Counted from the stretch's first letter, positions 24,601 to 39,600 are shown. The stretch is 64,000 nt of DNA from Okapia johnstoni (GCA_024291935.2 CM044316.1:2410501-2474500); one strand, 5' to 3'. The notes: generated by a model from the letters alone, not told the origin. Numbers and translations: made by a program.

Positions 24601-27600
24601 TAGTTTTAATGTAGTCGAATATAGGATATTGTTCCATTGTTCTACTTAAGACTTCCTTTACCCTGAAGCCATTAGATAATCTATATCATCATCTGATGTT
24701 TTATGGTTTTCCTTTCATACTCTTGTCTCTAACCCACCTGGAGTTCCTTTTTAAGTGCTGTTCCAGTTACCTATGCAATTTTTTATGATTAAATGCTGAA
24801 AACATCATATTAAAAAGACCATCCTTTCTCCATTGCTTATACAAGCTCACCGGTTTAAAAACAAAAATGGTGGGGATGGGGGCAGAGTTGGAAGTTCATT
24901 CATTCACAGGTCTGATTGTGAGTTCACTATTCTGTTCCTTTGATCTGATAACTATTCCTGTATTGTAACCCCAGTATCTTTATTGCTGTAGCTTTATGGT
25001 AATTCTCTTTTTCAAGGTCAAGGTCAAGGTCTACTTGACCTTTGGAATCTGCTTCTCAATTTTCAACTATCCAAAGAAAAACATTTGTTGGATTTTGATT
25101 GGATGTGACTATATCTGAATCTTCCATAGATTTCCATCTATTTCTTCAGGCATTTTTTACTCTCTCTCTCAAAAATGTTTAACCATTTTTCCCCATTAAT
25201 GTCTTAAACATCTTTATTTTACTTGGAATTGGAAACATCATACTTTTCACAATGTTGTAAATCTTTTAAAATTTCATTTTCCAACTATGCAGCTACTAAA
25301 TGGAAATATATGTTTTCCACATATTGACTTTTTACGTGGCAATTTTCTCAACTCTGATACTAAGTCTGATTAGTCTTTTAGATTTTCTGAGTTGATATCC
25401 ATGTAGCCTGTGACCTCTCACGCTTCATGCTTCACATTGATCTGCTCTGTGTCTGAAGCTACATAAGCCTTGCAGTACTGGAGTACAGCCTTTATCACAG
25501 TGCACTGTCTTCTTGATATATTGCTGAATTCAGTTTCCAAGTATTTTGTCCAGGGTTTTCCTTTGACAGCTATAATAAACTGACCTGTAATTTTAATTCT
25601 TGGTACATTCCTTGTCCGATTTTGGTGTCCATGTTATGTTACCTACAGAAAACCATTTGCAGAGTGAATCTCCTTCTATTCTCTAGAAGAATCTTCATGA
25701 ACATGGATTAATTTCTTTCTAAAATATTTAATATAATTTACCAGGAAAGCTACTGGGCTTAGATCTTTCTGAGAAAAATGATTTACTGTGGTTCAGCTTA
25801 CTTAAAAGGTTTAGAACTGTTAGAGTTGTCTAATTCTTCTGTGTTACTTTTGGTAATAGTTTTCTAGGAACTGGCCAAATTGTCAAAATTTTTCAAATTG
25901 ACTACCATAAAATAATGTGTCATATTCTCTTAAAATATTAATAACATTTGATAAAGGTACAGAGTGAGTTTCCTGGTATCTATACATACCCACAAACTAT
26001 TATGTACAGGTACAATACCACACTGTTAGTTATTGGCAACCAGAGGTCAGTGTAGGATCACAGCCACAGTTATTTGACATTAACAACCTCTTTTTTTAAA
26101 ACTATTTATTTATGCTTTTAATAGTATAATGATCAATGAATCCACTACCCACTCAAGAACTAATACATTCCCGATCAGTTATCTCCCTGTAACAAACTTC
26201 TAATGAAAGGAAAAGAAATTTAATCTCAGACCTCTCTGTGAAGCAGCCAGGGAGCCAGAAACACACTAACCATGAGGGCAATTCTATAAAGTAAATACTG
26301 TTTTATGAGACCATGGCTGCTGCTACTATAAAAGCTCATCTTTAACAAAGTGTAGTGGTATAGTATTAGCTACTTATTCGTTTCCATGTCTAAGCTTACA
26401 AATCAAACTCCAAGAATACCGACACAAATGTTCTAACTGAAGACAAAGGAAAACACTATGTTGTTTGAAGAGAGCATTCTAAACCTCAGGCACATATCAC
26501 AGGTACATACCTACCAACAGTCAGCTCCTTTTTTACTGATCACAGGCACCGAGACAAAACCTGGATCTAGAATTTGGTACATGGAATGAAAAGAGAAAAC
26601 AGCCTTCCAGAACACCTAAACTACTATGAACCAAATTTTAGTTTTGAGATAATTCCAAGCATGATTATGTGACCAAAAAGAAATGTCCCCTTAATTTTGG
26701 TTCAGTGAAATTCAAACAGGTCTCACTAGTAAGAACTCTCACGTGGTGTTAGGTGAGGGATGTGGGAACAGCCAAAACATTCAACAGAAGGATATGCACA
26801 TATTCCCAGGTAAGAGACTTCTCATCCACTTCAAACCTCAAGTACCAGGTGGATCCAGTGCCCTCAATACGGGGACGATTCTACACAGCTGTTGGGACAT
26901 GTGAATAAGTGTCACATCAAACACTACTTGAAGTTTACAAGAATGGCCAAACTCCCTTCCATATACATGCCCCTCCAATTTAAATTCCCTTGGTTCAGCC
27001 ATGGGCGTAAGAGTAGGAAGTAGAAGGATGGGAGACTTGAAGAAAAGAAGTCTTATGTAAAGAGCACTAGGGTCCAGTGAGTCTATTAGTCAGTCCCATC
27101 ATTTCCTCCAAATGCTCTCAGTCACAACCCCCTGTGATGTCCATACGCAAGGAGACCTTCTAGCCTCCAGTCTCAGAGCTGTACTCCCCAATGTCTGCTT
27201 TCCCTGCCTGCTGCACCACCAGCCACTGAGCATGGCCCTGAGTCTCTTCATGCACTTTTGAGCTGGCACTCAGCTTCTTCTCATCCTTGAACCATGTCAC
27301 CTTCTTCTGGGTCTGGGCTACCTTGCAGCTCAGCATGGCTGTCCCCCCAGTCACAGTATGCCCTTCACTCAACACTGGCTGTTCCCTGGCAAATGATGTA
27401 CAGCCATGGACGCTGGGGACAAGGAGGGAAGTACAAAGTCAAAGACATGATCATCTAAGGCAGGAAGGCAACAGTGGAGAGAAAGGGAGTAAACAGGGAG
27501 GTAGGAGGACTAGAAACTTGTCTAAGCTCTGCACTAGATATGTGCCCGAGACACCCCATACCTTATCAGCAGTTGTGACACAATTTATCTATACATTTGG

Positions 27601-30600
27601 CCACAGCTCCAAGTGGGCATTTCTAAGTAAGAACACTGCAAAAGACTTCTCTGTATATAGGATCTGCAGTGGTGGTGGGGGGTGTCATGATCCATGCAAC
27701 CTTCCTAGATGAAGCCAGAGTCTTCTTCCTAGATAAAGCCTCAACCTTCCTAGATGAAGCCAGAGTCTTCTTCCTAGATAAAGCCTCAGTCTTCCTAGAT
27801 GAAGCCAGTCTTTCCCACTCAACTGTGCAGAGAGCATCCCTACCCACAGTGCATGAACATTACTGAGGCTCCACCCTCTTGCCTATTGTCAGTGTGTCAG
27901 CTGTTGTCAAGCTGGTGGAGGTGAGGTGGTACTTCCTGTGGCTGTCTGCTGTGTGGTTCTGGTGACCCACAAAGTAGAGCAGCTTTATTAATCTTTTTTG
28001 TCATTATGGTCATTTTTTGGTCTTTTGCTCTTTTGTGGTGTCGCAGTTAAAGAACTTGCCTGATTTTCAATAGCACTGTCTGCCTTTTTCATATTCATTT
28101 TTAGGATTTCTATTTGCATGCTAAAACTTTTCTCTTCCATATCTGTGTGACTTGCATGCCACTCTTTTATGGTGTCTTCTGATGAATCGAGATGGCTGGA
28201 TGGCATCACTGACTCAATGGACATGAGATTGAGCAAGCTCTGGGAGATGGTGAAGGACAGGGAAGCCTGGCATGCTGAAGTCCATGGGGTCACAAAGAGT
28301 TGGACACGACTGAGTGACTGAACTGAACTGAATGAATCTAATGAAAGCTTTTAGTTTTGTTTTTTTTATTATGATTGTAAAGCTTTTAGTTTTAATGCAG
28401 TCAAATGTGTCATTCTTGTTCCATGTCAGGAATCTCCCCTTACCCAAAAGCCACAAGGCAATCTAAGTCATCATCTAAGAGTTTTTATGGTTTTATCTCT
28501 TACCCTAAGGTCTCTAACTGACGTGGAGTTGGTTCTATGTGGTTTGCGTTATCAGATGAACTTATTTTCCTTATATGGTCAAATTCAAAAACAATTCTTA
28601 CAAAAAGACCATCATTTTCCACTCCTTGCACACTAAAAAAAAAAAGTGGGGGTGGAACAAAGGTCCATCTGTGGACAGGTCTTTTGCTAAACTCTCTCTT
28701 CTGTTCCTTTGGTCTGATAACTGTCCCTTCATTGATCCATCTTTCTACATACTGTAGCTTTATAATAGTTTTTAACATTGATAGAGCAAATACTCACACT
28801 GAATTTGACTGTCAATTCTCAATACTTTCCACCCTCCCAAAGAACATCTGCTTGGATATGGACTGTTATTGAACATCTTAGATTCTTTCATGGATTTCTA
28901 TCCATTTATTTAGGACCTTCTTTATCATCTCTCAAAAATGTTATTTCCCCCTCCAGAGCCATTAAGCACCTTGCATTATATTTGGAATTATAAACACGAT
29001 ACCTCTGATGCTATTATTAATATTTTAAAATTCTATTTTAAAATAACTGTTCGTAATTAGTATATAAATATAGTAGTGTTTTCTGTATGTTAATATTTGT
29101 GTGCATTTATGTTTCCAAATGCTCTAAGTCAAGTCATTTATCCTTGAAATTTCAGCATTGATAATCATGTCATCTTTGAATTCCACCATGTTTTTCCAAC
29201 TTTTATGCATTTCATTTACCTCCCTTCTGTTTTGTGCAGTGTTGGACAGAAGTGGTGACAGTTGGCCTCCTTCTCTTGTTCACTAACTCATATTAAAACT
29301 TTCAAGGTTTTACTTTAAACGTGATGTTGGCTGGTGTTTTCTAGAGTGCCATTTATCAAGGTAAGGGAAAGTTCGTTTACTGACAGAATTTTATGGCATA
29401 AATTGATGACAAAATTATGGTGTTAAAATTTATCAAACTTTTATTCTGCATTTACTGAGAAAAATCACATCATTTATCACTTCCAATCAGTTAATGTCAT
29501 GTATTATATTGGTTTTCTAATGGTCAGAATATTAAATCAATGTTGCATGCCTGGACCAAGTCTTTCATCATAATCTATTCTCACCCTCATATATTGTTCA
29601 GTGACTTTGCCAATATTTTGTTGAAGATTTGGCCTCAACATCCACAAGATTTGTTGTTACTGCTCAGTTGCTCAGTCGTGTCCAAGATTTTGTGACCCAT
29701 GGACTGCAGCACACCAGACTTCCCTGTCCTTCACTATCTCCTGGAGTTTGCACACACTCATGTTCATTGAGTCAGTGATGCCATCCAACCATCTCATCCT
29801 CTGTTGTCCTCTTTTCCTCCACAAGATATTGGTCCATAATTTTAATTCTCCTTACATTCCTTGCCACATTTTGGTATCTATGTTATCCCATAGTTACATG
29901 AATCAAACCAGAGAGTAAATCTCCTTGTTTTATTCTCTAGAATCTCCGTGAATATGGAGTAATTACTTAACAGAAATTTGGCATAATTTATCAATAGAAC
30001 AGGGCTTCCCTGGTGACTCAGATGGTAAAGAATCTGCCTGCAATGCAGAAGACCTGGGTTCAATCCCTGGGTCAGGACTATCCCCTGGAGAAGGGAATGG
30101 CTACCCACTCCAGAATTTTTGCCAGGAGAATTCCATGGACAGAGGAGCCAGGCAGGCTACAGTCCAAGGGGTCGCAAAAAGTTGGAAATGACTGAATGAC
30201 TAACATTTTCACTTCATCAACAAACCAATGGGCTTAGATCTTTCTTTATGAATTTTTTTATTACTGGTCCCATTTATTTAAGTTTTAGGGGAAGCAGAGT
30301 CCAGATGATGGAGGGAGAAGATGCAGAGTCCATGTCTCCCCACCAATAGGATATTTACCAGATGCTGGTGTAGGACCTTGGACACCCAGGAAGACCAGAG
30401 GACGCTCCGAGCAGGTAGGATGTGGGGGGTAGCGAGGGGGGAGAAGTGGAGGCTGGACATGGCAGGTACACCCGAGGGGTGGCTGGGTAAAGGGAGGGGT
30501 TTACACACCTGAAGAGACACATTTACCTTCCAGGGATCACCAGGGACTAGGAGGGACCCAGAGGGGTTGGAGGATCAGGGAAATACATATAGCATTCTCC

Positions 30601-33600
30601 ATCCCTGGTCACTCAGCTCCAGGGAGCTTGCTGAGGCCCTGGGCCTCTAAACCTTGAGGCCAGAGGCACTCCAGAGGTCCCCTACAGGCCAGGCTGAGCC
30701 TGGGCACCACCCCTGACACCCACTGAGGGCCTTTCCTGGCCTGGGTCCTAAGCCTAAACCCCACCCTGCCTAAGGTCTGCCCTGCCTAAGCCCTGCCCCT
30801 CCACAGCCAAGGTTTTTTCTTGTCCTTTTTATTTTGGTTTGGTTTTTGGTTTTTTCCTTTGCTACTGGAGTTTTATTTTACCTTCTGGTGTTTGTTTCAT
30901 ATATAGTCTTATTTTTTCTAATATATCTGCTGGTTTTCTAAATTGCAATTTTTATTCTTTGATTTTGTTCTGCTTTTTTTTTTTTTTGCAGTGTCTTATG
31001 GTTTGTGGGATTTCAGTTCATGGGCCAGAGATTGGAAATGAGCTCTAGTGGTGGGAGCACTAAGTCTGAACCACTGAACTAATAGAGAACCTCGGACCCC
31101 AGGGAATACTAATCAGAGTAAGGTCTCCCAGAGGTCCACATCTCAACACCAAGACTCAGCTCGACCCAACTGTCTGCAAACTCCACTACCAGAAACCTCA
31201 GGCCAAACAAACAGTAGATAGGAACACATTCCTACTCATCAAAAAAGAAAAAAAAATAGGATGACAAAAAAATATGTTACAGACAAAGGAGCAAGGTAAA
31301 AACCTACAAGATCAAATAAATGAGGAGGAAATAGGCAACTATCTGAAAAATAATTCAGAGTAGTGATAGTAAAGATGATCCAAAATCTCAGAAATAGAAT
31401 GAGGAAAATGCATTAAACAAACACCTAGAAGAACAAAAGAATGAACAAACTGGTGAAAAATGCAGTAACTAAAATTAAAAATATGTTAGAAGGAATCAAT
31501 ATCAGAATAACTGAGGCAGAAGAACAAATACGTGAACTGGAAGATAGAATGATGGAAATAACTTCCAAGGAGCAGAATAAAGAAAAAATTGAAGAGAACT
31601 GAAGATAGTCTCAGAGCTCTCCATGACAATATTATATTAAATGCACCAACATTTGAATTATAGGGATCCCATAAAAGAGAAAGAAAAAGGGTCTGAGAAA
31701 ATATTTGAAGAGATTATAGTTGAGAACTTCCCTAACATGGGAGAGGAAAGAGTCACCAGAATCCAGGAAGTATAGAGAGTCCCATATAGGATAAGCTCAA
31801 GGAGAAACATACCAAGACACATATTAATCAAACTAATACAAATTAAATACAAATAAAAACTATTAAAAGCAGCAGTGGACAAGCAAAAAATAACATACAA
31901 GGGAGTCCCCATATGGCTATCAGCTGATTTTTCAACAGAAGCTCTGCTGGCCAGGATACATGTAAAGCGATGAAAGGAAGAAAGCCTACAACCAAGACTA
32001 TACAGCAAAGACCTCATTCAGATTTGACAGAGAAATCAAAAGCATTACAGACAAGCAAAAGCAAAGAGAATTCAACACCAATTAAGAAAACAGTAGAGAA
32101 AATGGTAATAGGAACATATAAATCATACATAAATGTAAATGGATTAAATCCCCCAGCCAAAAGACACAGACACTGAATGGATACAAAAACAAGACCCGTG
32201 TATATGCTGCCTACGAGAGACCCATTTCAGACCTAAGGACACATACAGACTGAAAGTGAGAGATGGAAAAAGATAGTCCATGCAAATGGAAATCAAAAGA
32301 AAGCTGGAAAAAAAAGAAAAAAGAAAGCTGGAGTAGCAATACTTGTATCAGATAAAATAGACTTTAAAATAAAAATTGTTAAAGAGGATCAAAGATTCAA
32401 TCCAAGAAGATAAAACAATTACAAATAGTTATGCGTAGAAATAGGAGCACCTCAATACACGAGGCAAACACTAACAACCATGAAAGGAGAAATCAACCAT
32501 AACACAATTAATATTGAGGGACTTGAGCTCCCCATTTATACCAGTGGGAATATCATCCAAACAGAAAATAACTAAGCAAACACAAGCTTTCAATGACACA
32601 ACAGACCAAAAAGAGTTAATTGATATTAAAAGGACATTCCACCTGAAAGCAGGAGAACAAACTTTTTTCTCAATTGCACATGGAACATTCTCCAGGATAA
32701 ACCACATCTTGGATCATATATCAAGCCTCAGAAAATTTGAGAAAATTGAAATCGTATCAGCATTTTTTCCTACCACAATGCTATGAGATTAGAAATCAAT
32801 CACAGGGGAAAAAAACTGTAAAAAACACAAACACATGGAAGCCAAACAGTGCACTGCTAAATAACCAAGAGATCACCAAAGAAATTAAAGAAGAAATTAA
32901 AAAATACATAGAAACAAATGATGCTTAAAACACGACAACACAAAGTCTATTGGACACAGTAAAAGCAGTTCAAAAAGGGAAGCTTACAGCAATTTAATCT
33001 CACCTCAAGAAACAAGAAAAAATCTCAAATTAACAATCTAACTAACTAGAGAAAGAGGAGAAAGAAAACCCAAAGTCAATAGAAGAAACAAAATGATAAA
33101 GATCAGACCAGAAATAAATGAAACAGGAAACAAGAAAACAATAGCAAAGATCAATAAAAGTAAAAGTTGGTTCCTCGAGAAGGTAAACAAAACTGATAAA
33201 CCTTCAACCAGATTCCTCAAGAAAAAAAGAGCAAGGACTCAATAAAATTAGAAATGAAAAAGAAGAAATCACAACTGACACCACTGATATACAAAGGATC
33301 ATAGAGACTACTATGAACAACTGTAATCCAATAAAAAGCAACAACCTGGAAAAAACGGATAAATTCCTGGGAAGATACATGCTTTCAAGACTGAACCAGG
33401 AAGAATTAGAAAATGTAAACAGGCCAATCACAAGTAGTGAAATTGAAAACGTAATTAAAAATATTCCAACAAAGAAAAGTCAAGGACCAGACAGCTTCAC
33501 AGGCAGTTTGAGCAAACTTTTAGAGAACAGATAACATCCATCCTTCTCAAACTCTTCCCTCAAAATCTCTGAATTACAAACACTGATAAATTCATTCTAT

Positions 33601-36600
33601 AAGGCCACTATCACCCTGATACCAAAACCAGAAAAGATATCACACAAAAAAAGGAAATTACAGACCAATATCACTGATGAACAAAGACACAAATATCTTC
33701 AGCAAACTACTAACGAACAGAAGCCAACAACACGTTAAAAGGACCATACATCACGATCAAGTGGTTATCCCAGGGATGCAAGGATTCTTCAATATATGCG
33801 AATCAATCAATGTGATAACCATATTAACAAATTAAAGAATAAAAATCATATGATCATCTCAATAGAGGCAGAAAAAGCTTCTGACAAAATTCAATAACCA
33901 TTTATGATAAAAATTCTCCAGAAAATTGGCATAGAGGGAACCTACCTCAACATAATAAAGGTCATATACAACAAAGCCACAGCAAACCATCATTCTCAAT
34001 GGTGAAAAACTTAAAGCACTTCCTTTAAGATGAGGAACAAGACAAGGATGTCCACTCTCAACACTCTTATTCAACATAGTTTTGGAAGTCCTCACTATGG
34101 CAATCATAGAAGTAAAAGAAATAAAAGAAATCCAAATTGGAAAAGAAGTAAAAGTGTCAGTGTATGCAGATGACAGGTTATCACACATAGAAAATTCTAA
34201 AGATGCCACTAGAAAAACTACTGGATCTGATCAATGAATTTAGTAAAGCTGCAGAAAACAAACTTAATACACAGAAATCTCTTGCATTCCTTTATACTAA
34301 CAATGGAAGAGTAGAAAGAGAAATTAAGAAAACAATCCTGTTTACCATCAAGACAAAAAGAATAAAATATCCAGAAATAAACCTACCTAAGGAAGCAAAA
34401 GATCTGTACTCACAAAACTATAAAACACTGATGAAAGAAATCCAAGAGGACACAAACAGATGAAGAATAGACCATGTTCTTGGATTGGAAGAATCAATTT
34501 ATAGTGAAAATGACTACACTATGCAAAGCAATCTACAACTTCAGTGCAATTCCTATCAAATTACTGATGGCATTCTTTACAGAATTAGAATAAAAAATTG
34601 TATAATTTGTATGGAAACACAAAAGACCCCGAAGAGACAAAGCAATCTTGAGACAGAAAAATGGAGCTGGCTCTCTGACTTCAAACTATAATACAAAGCT
34701 ACAGTCACCAAGACAGCATGGTACTGACACAAAAACAGAAGTATAGGGCAACAGGATAAGATGTAAAGCCCAGAGATAAGATATGGGCACCTTGTCTTTG
34801 ACAAAGGAGGCAAGAATATACCTTGGAGATATTGAGAATATGGAGAAAAGACAGCTTCTTCAATAAGTGGTGCTGGGAAAACTGGACAGCTACATGTAGA
34901 AGAATGAAATCAGAACACTCCCTAACACCATGCAGAAAAATAAACTCAAAATGGATTAAAGACCTAAATGTAAGACTGGACACTATAAAATTCTTAGAGG
35001 AAAACATAGGAAAAACACTCTTTGGCATAAGCCACAGCAGTATCTTTTTTGATCCACCTCCTAGAGCAATGAAAATAAAAAGAAAAATAAACAAATGTTA
35101 TATAATTAAACTTAAAAGCTTTTGTTCAGCAAAGGAAATCATAAATAAGACAAAAAGACAACCCTCAGAATGGGAGAAAACATTTGCAAACAAAGCAACA
35201 AAGGATTAATCTCCAAAATATACAGGCAACTCATGGAGCTCAATATCAAAAAACAAACAACCCAATCAAAAAATGGGCAGAAAACCTAAATAGACATATC
35301 TTCAAAGAAGACATACAGATGGCCAAGAGGCATATGAAAAGATGCTCAACATCACTATTAGAAAAATGCAATTCAAAACTACAATGAGGTATCATCTCAC
35401 ACAGGTCAGAATGGCCAGCATCAAAAAAAATCTACAAACAATAAATACTGGAAAGGGTGTGGGGAAAAGGGAACCCTCTTACACTACTGGTGGGAATGTA
35501 AATTGATACAACCACTTTGAAGAACAGTATGCAGTTCATTAAAAAACTAAATATTAAACTACCATATGACCCAGCAATCCCACTACTGGGCATATAACTC
35601 AGAAAACCATAACTCAAAAAGACACATATACCGCAGTGTTCACTGCAGTACTATTTACAACAGCCAAAACATGGAAGCAACCTAAATATCCATAGACGGA
35701 TGACTGGATAAAGAAGATGTGGTACATATGCACAGTGGAATATTACTTAGGCATAAAAAGGAATAAAATTGAGTCATCTGTAGTAATGTGGGTGAACTTA
35801 GAGCCTGATATACAGCATGAAGTAGGTCAAAAAGAGAAAAACAAATATTATATATTAACACATATATGGAATCTAGAAAAATGATACTGATGAACCTATT
35901 TGCATGGCAGGAATAGAGATGCAGACACAGAGAACGGACTTGTGGATGGGGTGAGGGGGAAGGAGAGGGACTAATTGAGAGAGAAACACTGATGTATATG
36001 CACTACCATGTGTGAAATAGATAGCTAGTAGGAAGGTGCTGAACAGCACAGGGAGCTCAGCTTTGTGCTTTGTGATGACCTAGAGGGGTGCAATGGGAAG
36101 GGGGAGTGGGAGGCAGTCTCAAGAGGAAGGGGATATATATATACACACACTTATGGCTGATTTGCATTGTTTTATGGCAGAAATGCTATGGAAGAAAAGC
36201 TTCCATGACCTTGGAAGAAAAACTATGACCAACCTAGACAGCATATTAAGAAGCAGAGACATTACTTTGCTGACAAAGGTCCGTCTAGTCAAGGCTATGG
36301 TTTTTCCAGTAGTCATGTATGGATGTGAGAGTTGGACTATAAAGAAAGCTGAGCACTGAAGAATTGATGCTTTTGAACTGTGGTATTACAGAAGACTCTT
36401 GAGAGTCCCTTGGACTGCAAGGAGATCCAACCAGTCCATCCTAAAGGAGATCAGTCCTGAATATTCATTGGAAGGACTGATGCTGAAGCTGAAGCTCCAA
36501 TACTTTGGCCACCTGATGTGAAGAGCAAGCTCATTGGAAAAGGCCCTGATGCTGGGAAAGATTGAAGGCAGGAGAAGGGGATGACAGAGGATGAGATGGT

Positions 36601-39600
36601 TGGATGGCATCACTGACTCAATGAACATGAGTTTGAGCAAGCTCCAGGACTTGGTGATGGACAGGGAAGCCTGGCGTGCTGCAGTCCATTGAGTCGCAAA
36701 GAGTCGGACATGACTGAGTGACTGAACTGAACTGGAATGGCAGAAACCAACACAACATTGTAAAGCAGTTGTATCCCAATTTTAAAATTTTCATAGGACT
36801 ACTTGAGTTACCTATTTCTTCTTGTATGGCTTTTTCATATGGTTTTCTAACATTTGACCAATTTGTTGAAAATTTCAGAATTACTACCACAAAATAACTT
36901 AGTCTCTTAAAAACAATTTTAGGAAGATACATAAATATTTTAGTTATCTGTTCAGTTCAGTTCAGTTCAGTCGCTCAGTCATGTCCAACTCTTTGCGACC
37001 CCATGAATTGCAGCACGCCAGGCCTCCCTGTCCATCACCAACTCCCGGAGTCTACCCAAACCCATGTCCATCGAGTCGGTGATGCCATCCAACCATCTCA
37101 TCCTCTGTCGTCCACTTCTCCTCCTGCCCCCAATCCTACCCAGCATTAGTTATCTGTACTCACCCACAAATCATTAATATACTGACATACAACCAAACTG
37201 TTACATGTACATAATATAATACCATCACCCACATCTTCCTAATGTTGAGATCCACTTAACAAAAGGAAATAAATTGTTATCAGACTTTTCCATGAACCTG
37301 CCAGAGTTGTACAGACACATACTCCTCAGGATGTGCTCTAGAATAAATACCAACTTATCAGTAAATGGCTGCTACTATAAGGACTCATGTTTAACAAAGT
37401 GCACTGATACAGCTTAGGCTACTTATTTCTCTCCATTTCTAAATTTACAAATCAAACTCCAAGAAGAATTCTGACACAGAATGGTCTTACTAAAGACATG
37501 AATTCCAGACCTCACATGTGCGTGTCTCAGACACATACCTACCAGTCCTCTGGTCTTTTTTATTTCCCACAAACACTGCAAGAGCATATCTAGATGTTCT
37601 TAAAAATAGGAGCACAGATAACTTCTACAGGCACACCTTGTTTTATTGTACTTTGTTGAGGTTGGCAGATATTGCATTTTGTACAAATCGAAGGTTTGTG
37701 ACAACCCTGCATCAAACAAATCTTTCAGTGCCCTTTTCCCAACAGCATTTATTCACTTCATGTCTGTGTGGCATATTTTGGTAACCTTTGCAATATTTCA
37801 ACCTTTTTCATTACTATCTTAAAGGAAATAAGTCCTGAATATTCATTGGAAGGACTGATGCTGAAGCTGAAATTCCAATACTTTGGCCACCCGATACAAA
37901 GAACTGACTCATCTGAAAAGAGTCTGATGCTGGGAAAGATTGAAGGCGGGAGGAAAAGGAGAAAACAAGAGGATGAGATGGTTGGATGGCATTACCGACT
38001 CAATGGACATGATTTTGAGCAAGCTCCAGAAGTTGATGATGGACAAGGAAGCCTGGCGTGCTGCAGTCCATGGGGTTGCAAAGAGTGGACATGACCGAGA
38101 AACTGAACTGAACAGAAATATGCTATGGTAATCTTTGATCAATGGTCTCTGATGTTACTACTACTCACTGAAGGCTCATATGATGGTTAGCATTTTTTAG
38201 CAATAAAGTATTTTTTGCCTAAAGTATGTACATTTTTAAACATAATGCTATTGCACACTTAACAGACTACAATATAGTGTAAACATAACTTTTATATGCA
38301 CTGGAAAAACAAAAAATCTGTTAAGTCACTTTATTGCAATCAATATTCACTTTATTACAGTGGTCTGGAACCAAACCCATAATATCTCCTAGGCATGTCT
38401 ATATATAAATGTGCATGAGGGTCTTAAAACAAATAAAATATTAATAACCCAAAGTTTAGTCAACCTTATACTTATACAAAGAAATTGAAATGTCTCTGAC
38501 TGGTGAGAACCCCAATATAGTTCTAAGAGAGGGCATACCCAGACATCCAAAAAGGTAGTCATGTAACTCAGGTGTGAGATGACTAGTCTACTTCAGAATT
38601 CAAGCACCCAACAGAGCCACAGTCCTGGACACCAAGGAACATGACAAGGGTCGTTGGCAGGTGCTCAGGATGCATGATTAAGCACTACTATATGGAAGCA
38701 CCACAAGGTGTTCTAGAACAGTCCCTCTTCCTCTCATACACACCCTTTCCATCTTGTCTTCCTTGGCCCAGTCATGGGCATGAAAATAGGAGGGAGGAGG
38801 ATGGGAGGCCTGAAGAGATGACATCTGAGAGAGCATCAGGGTCTAATGCAATTCAACCAACATCTCCAAACAAGACTAAGTACCACAAACAACTGACCTG
38901 TGACGTCCAGGTGGAAGGAGACCTTCTGGCCCCCGGCCTCGCAGCTGTACTCCCCGGCATCCGCCTTGCCCGCATGCTGCACCACCAGCTGCCGCCCACG
39001 GCCCGTGGCCTCCACACGCACTTTCGAGCTCGAACTCAGCTTCTTGCCGTCCTTGTACCACGTCACCTCCGTCTGGGCCTGGGCCACCTCGCAGCTCAGC
39101 GTGGCACTCGCCCCCGCCACGGCCTGCACTTCACTGCGCGCCAGCTGCTCCTTGGCAAACACCACCGAGGGCTCTGGGGACAGAGAGATACACAGGGTCA
39201 AAGAGACCATCTCAGTCAGGAAGGCAGTAACAAGTGAGACAATTTATGCATTCTCCCACTGCTCCTTGGCAAACACCACTGAAGGCTCTGGGGACAGAGA
39301 CCCCATCTATGTCAAGATGCAACACTAAGGAAAGAATGATTAAACAGGGAGGCAAGAAGACAGGAAAATCCTCCAGGCTTTGCACCATGTCTGTGACCTA
39401 GAGAAATCCACCACCTTCTCAGCAACAAGCAACACAATTTATTTCTACATTCTACCCCTGATCTGTGGAGGCTGTTCCAATGAGAAGCTGTGAAAGACTT
39501 CTCTCATGCACAAATCCTCTAGGAGAAGAATTGCAGAGTCATGCGTTCCTCAGCCTTCCTATGGGAGGCCAGACTCCTTCCCATACAGCTGTACAGGGCA

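Larger units (their letters stand above)
23748..27131. other. Intron R3-R2 (one duplication unit)
   Basis: This 3.4-kb intron is the unit with fewest additions: a CHR-type SINE near 24.5 kb and about 115 bp at 26092-26207 that the R2-R1 unit lacks. It carries the old L1 fragment. The stretches 23748-24470 and 25960-27130 are plain unit sequence. Confidence 0.75.
28490..30260 (-). repeat. Ancient L1 fragment of the duplication unit (R4-R3 intron)
   Basis: This is antisense L1 ORF2 sequence ('ggtctctaactgacgtggagttgg', 'gttggacagaagtggtgacagttgg', 'ccaatattttgttgaagat'). It is interrupted by BovB and SINE copies and resumes after the young L1 near 36795-36915. Confidence 0.75.
27413..38897. 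other. Intron R4-R3 (one duplication unit, heavily invaded)
   Basis: This is an 11.5-kb intron. Removing the near-full-length L1, several BovB pieces and SINEs leaves about one normal unit, although the ends of some insertions are uncertain. The stretches 27413-27700, 28340-28490 and 37158-37620 are plain unit sequence, and so is 38410-38897 before R4. Confidence 0.75.

Noticed and set aside
30002..30080. tRNA gene suggested by the B-box-like 'ggttcaatccctggg'
   Set aside because: This is the tRNA-derived head of a Bov-tA SINE. No cloverleaf-length gene is present. The same holds at 61220 and 62620.
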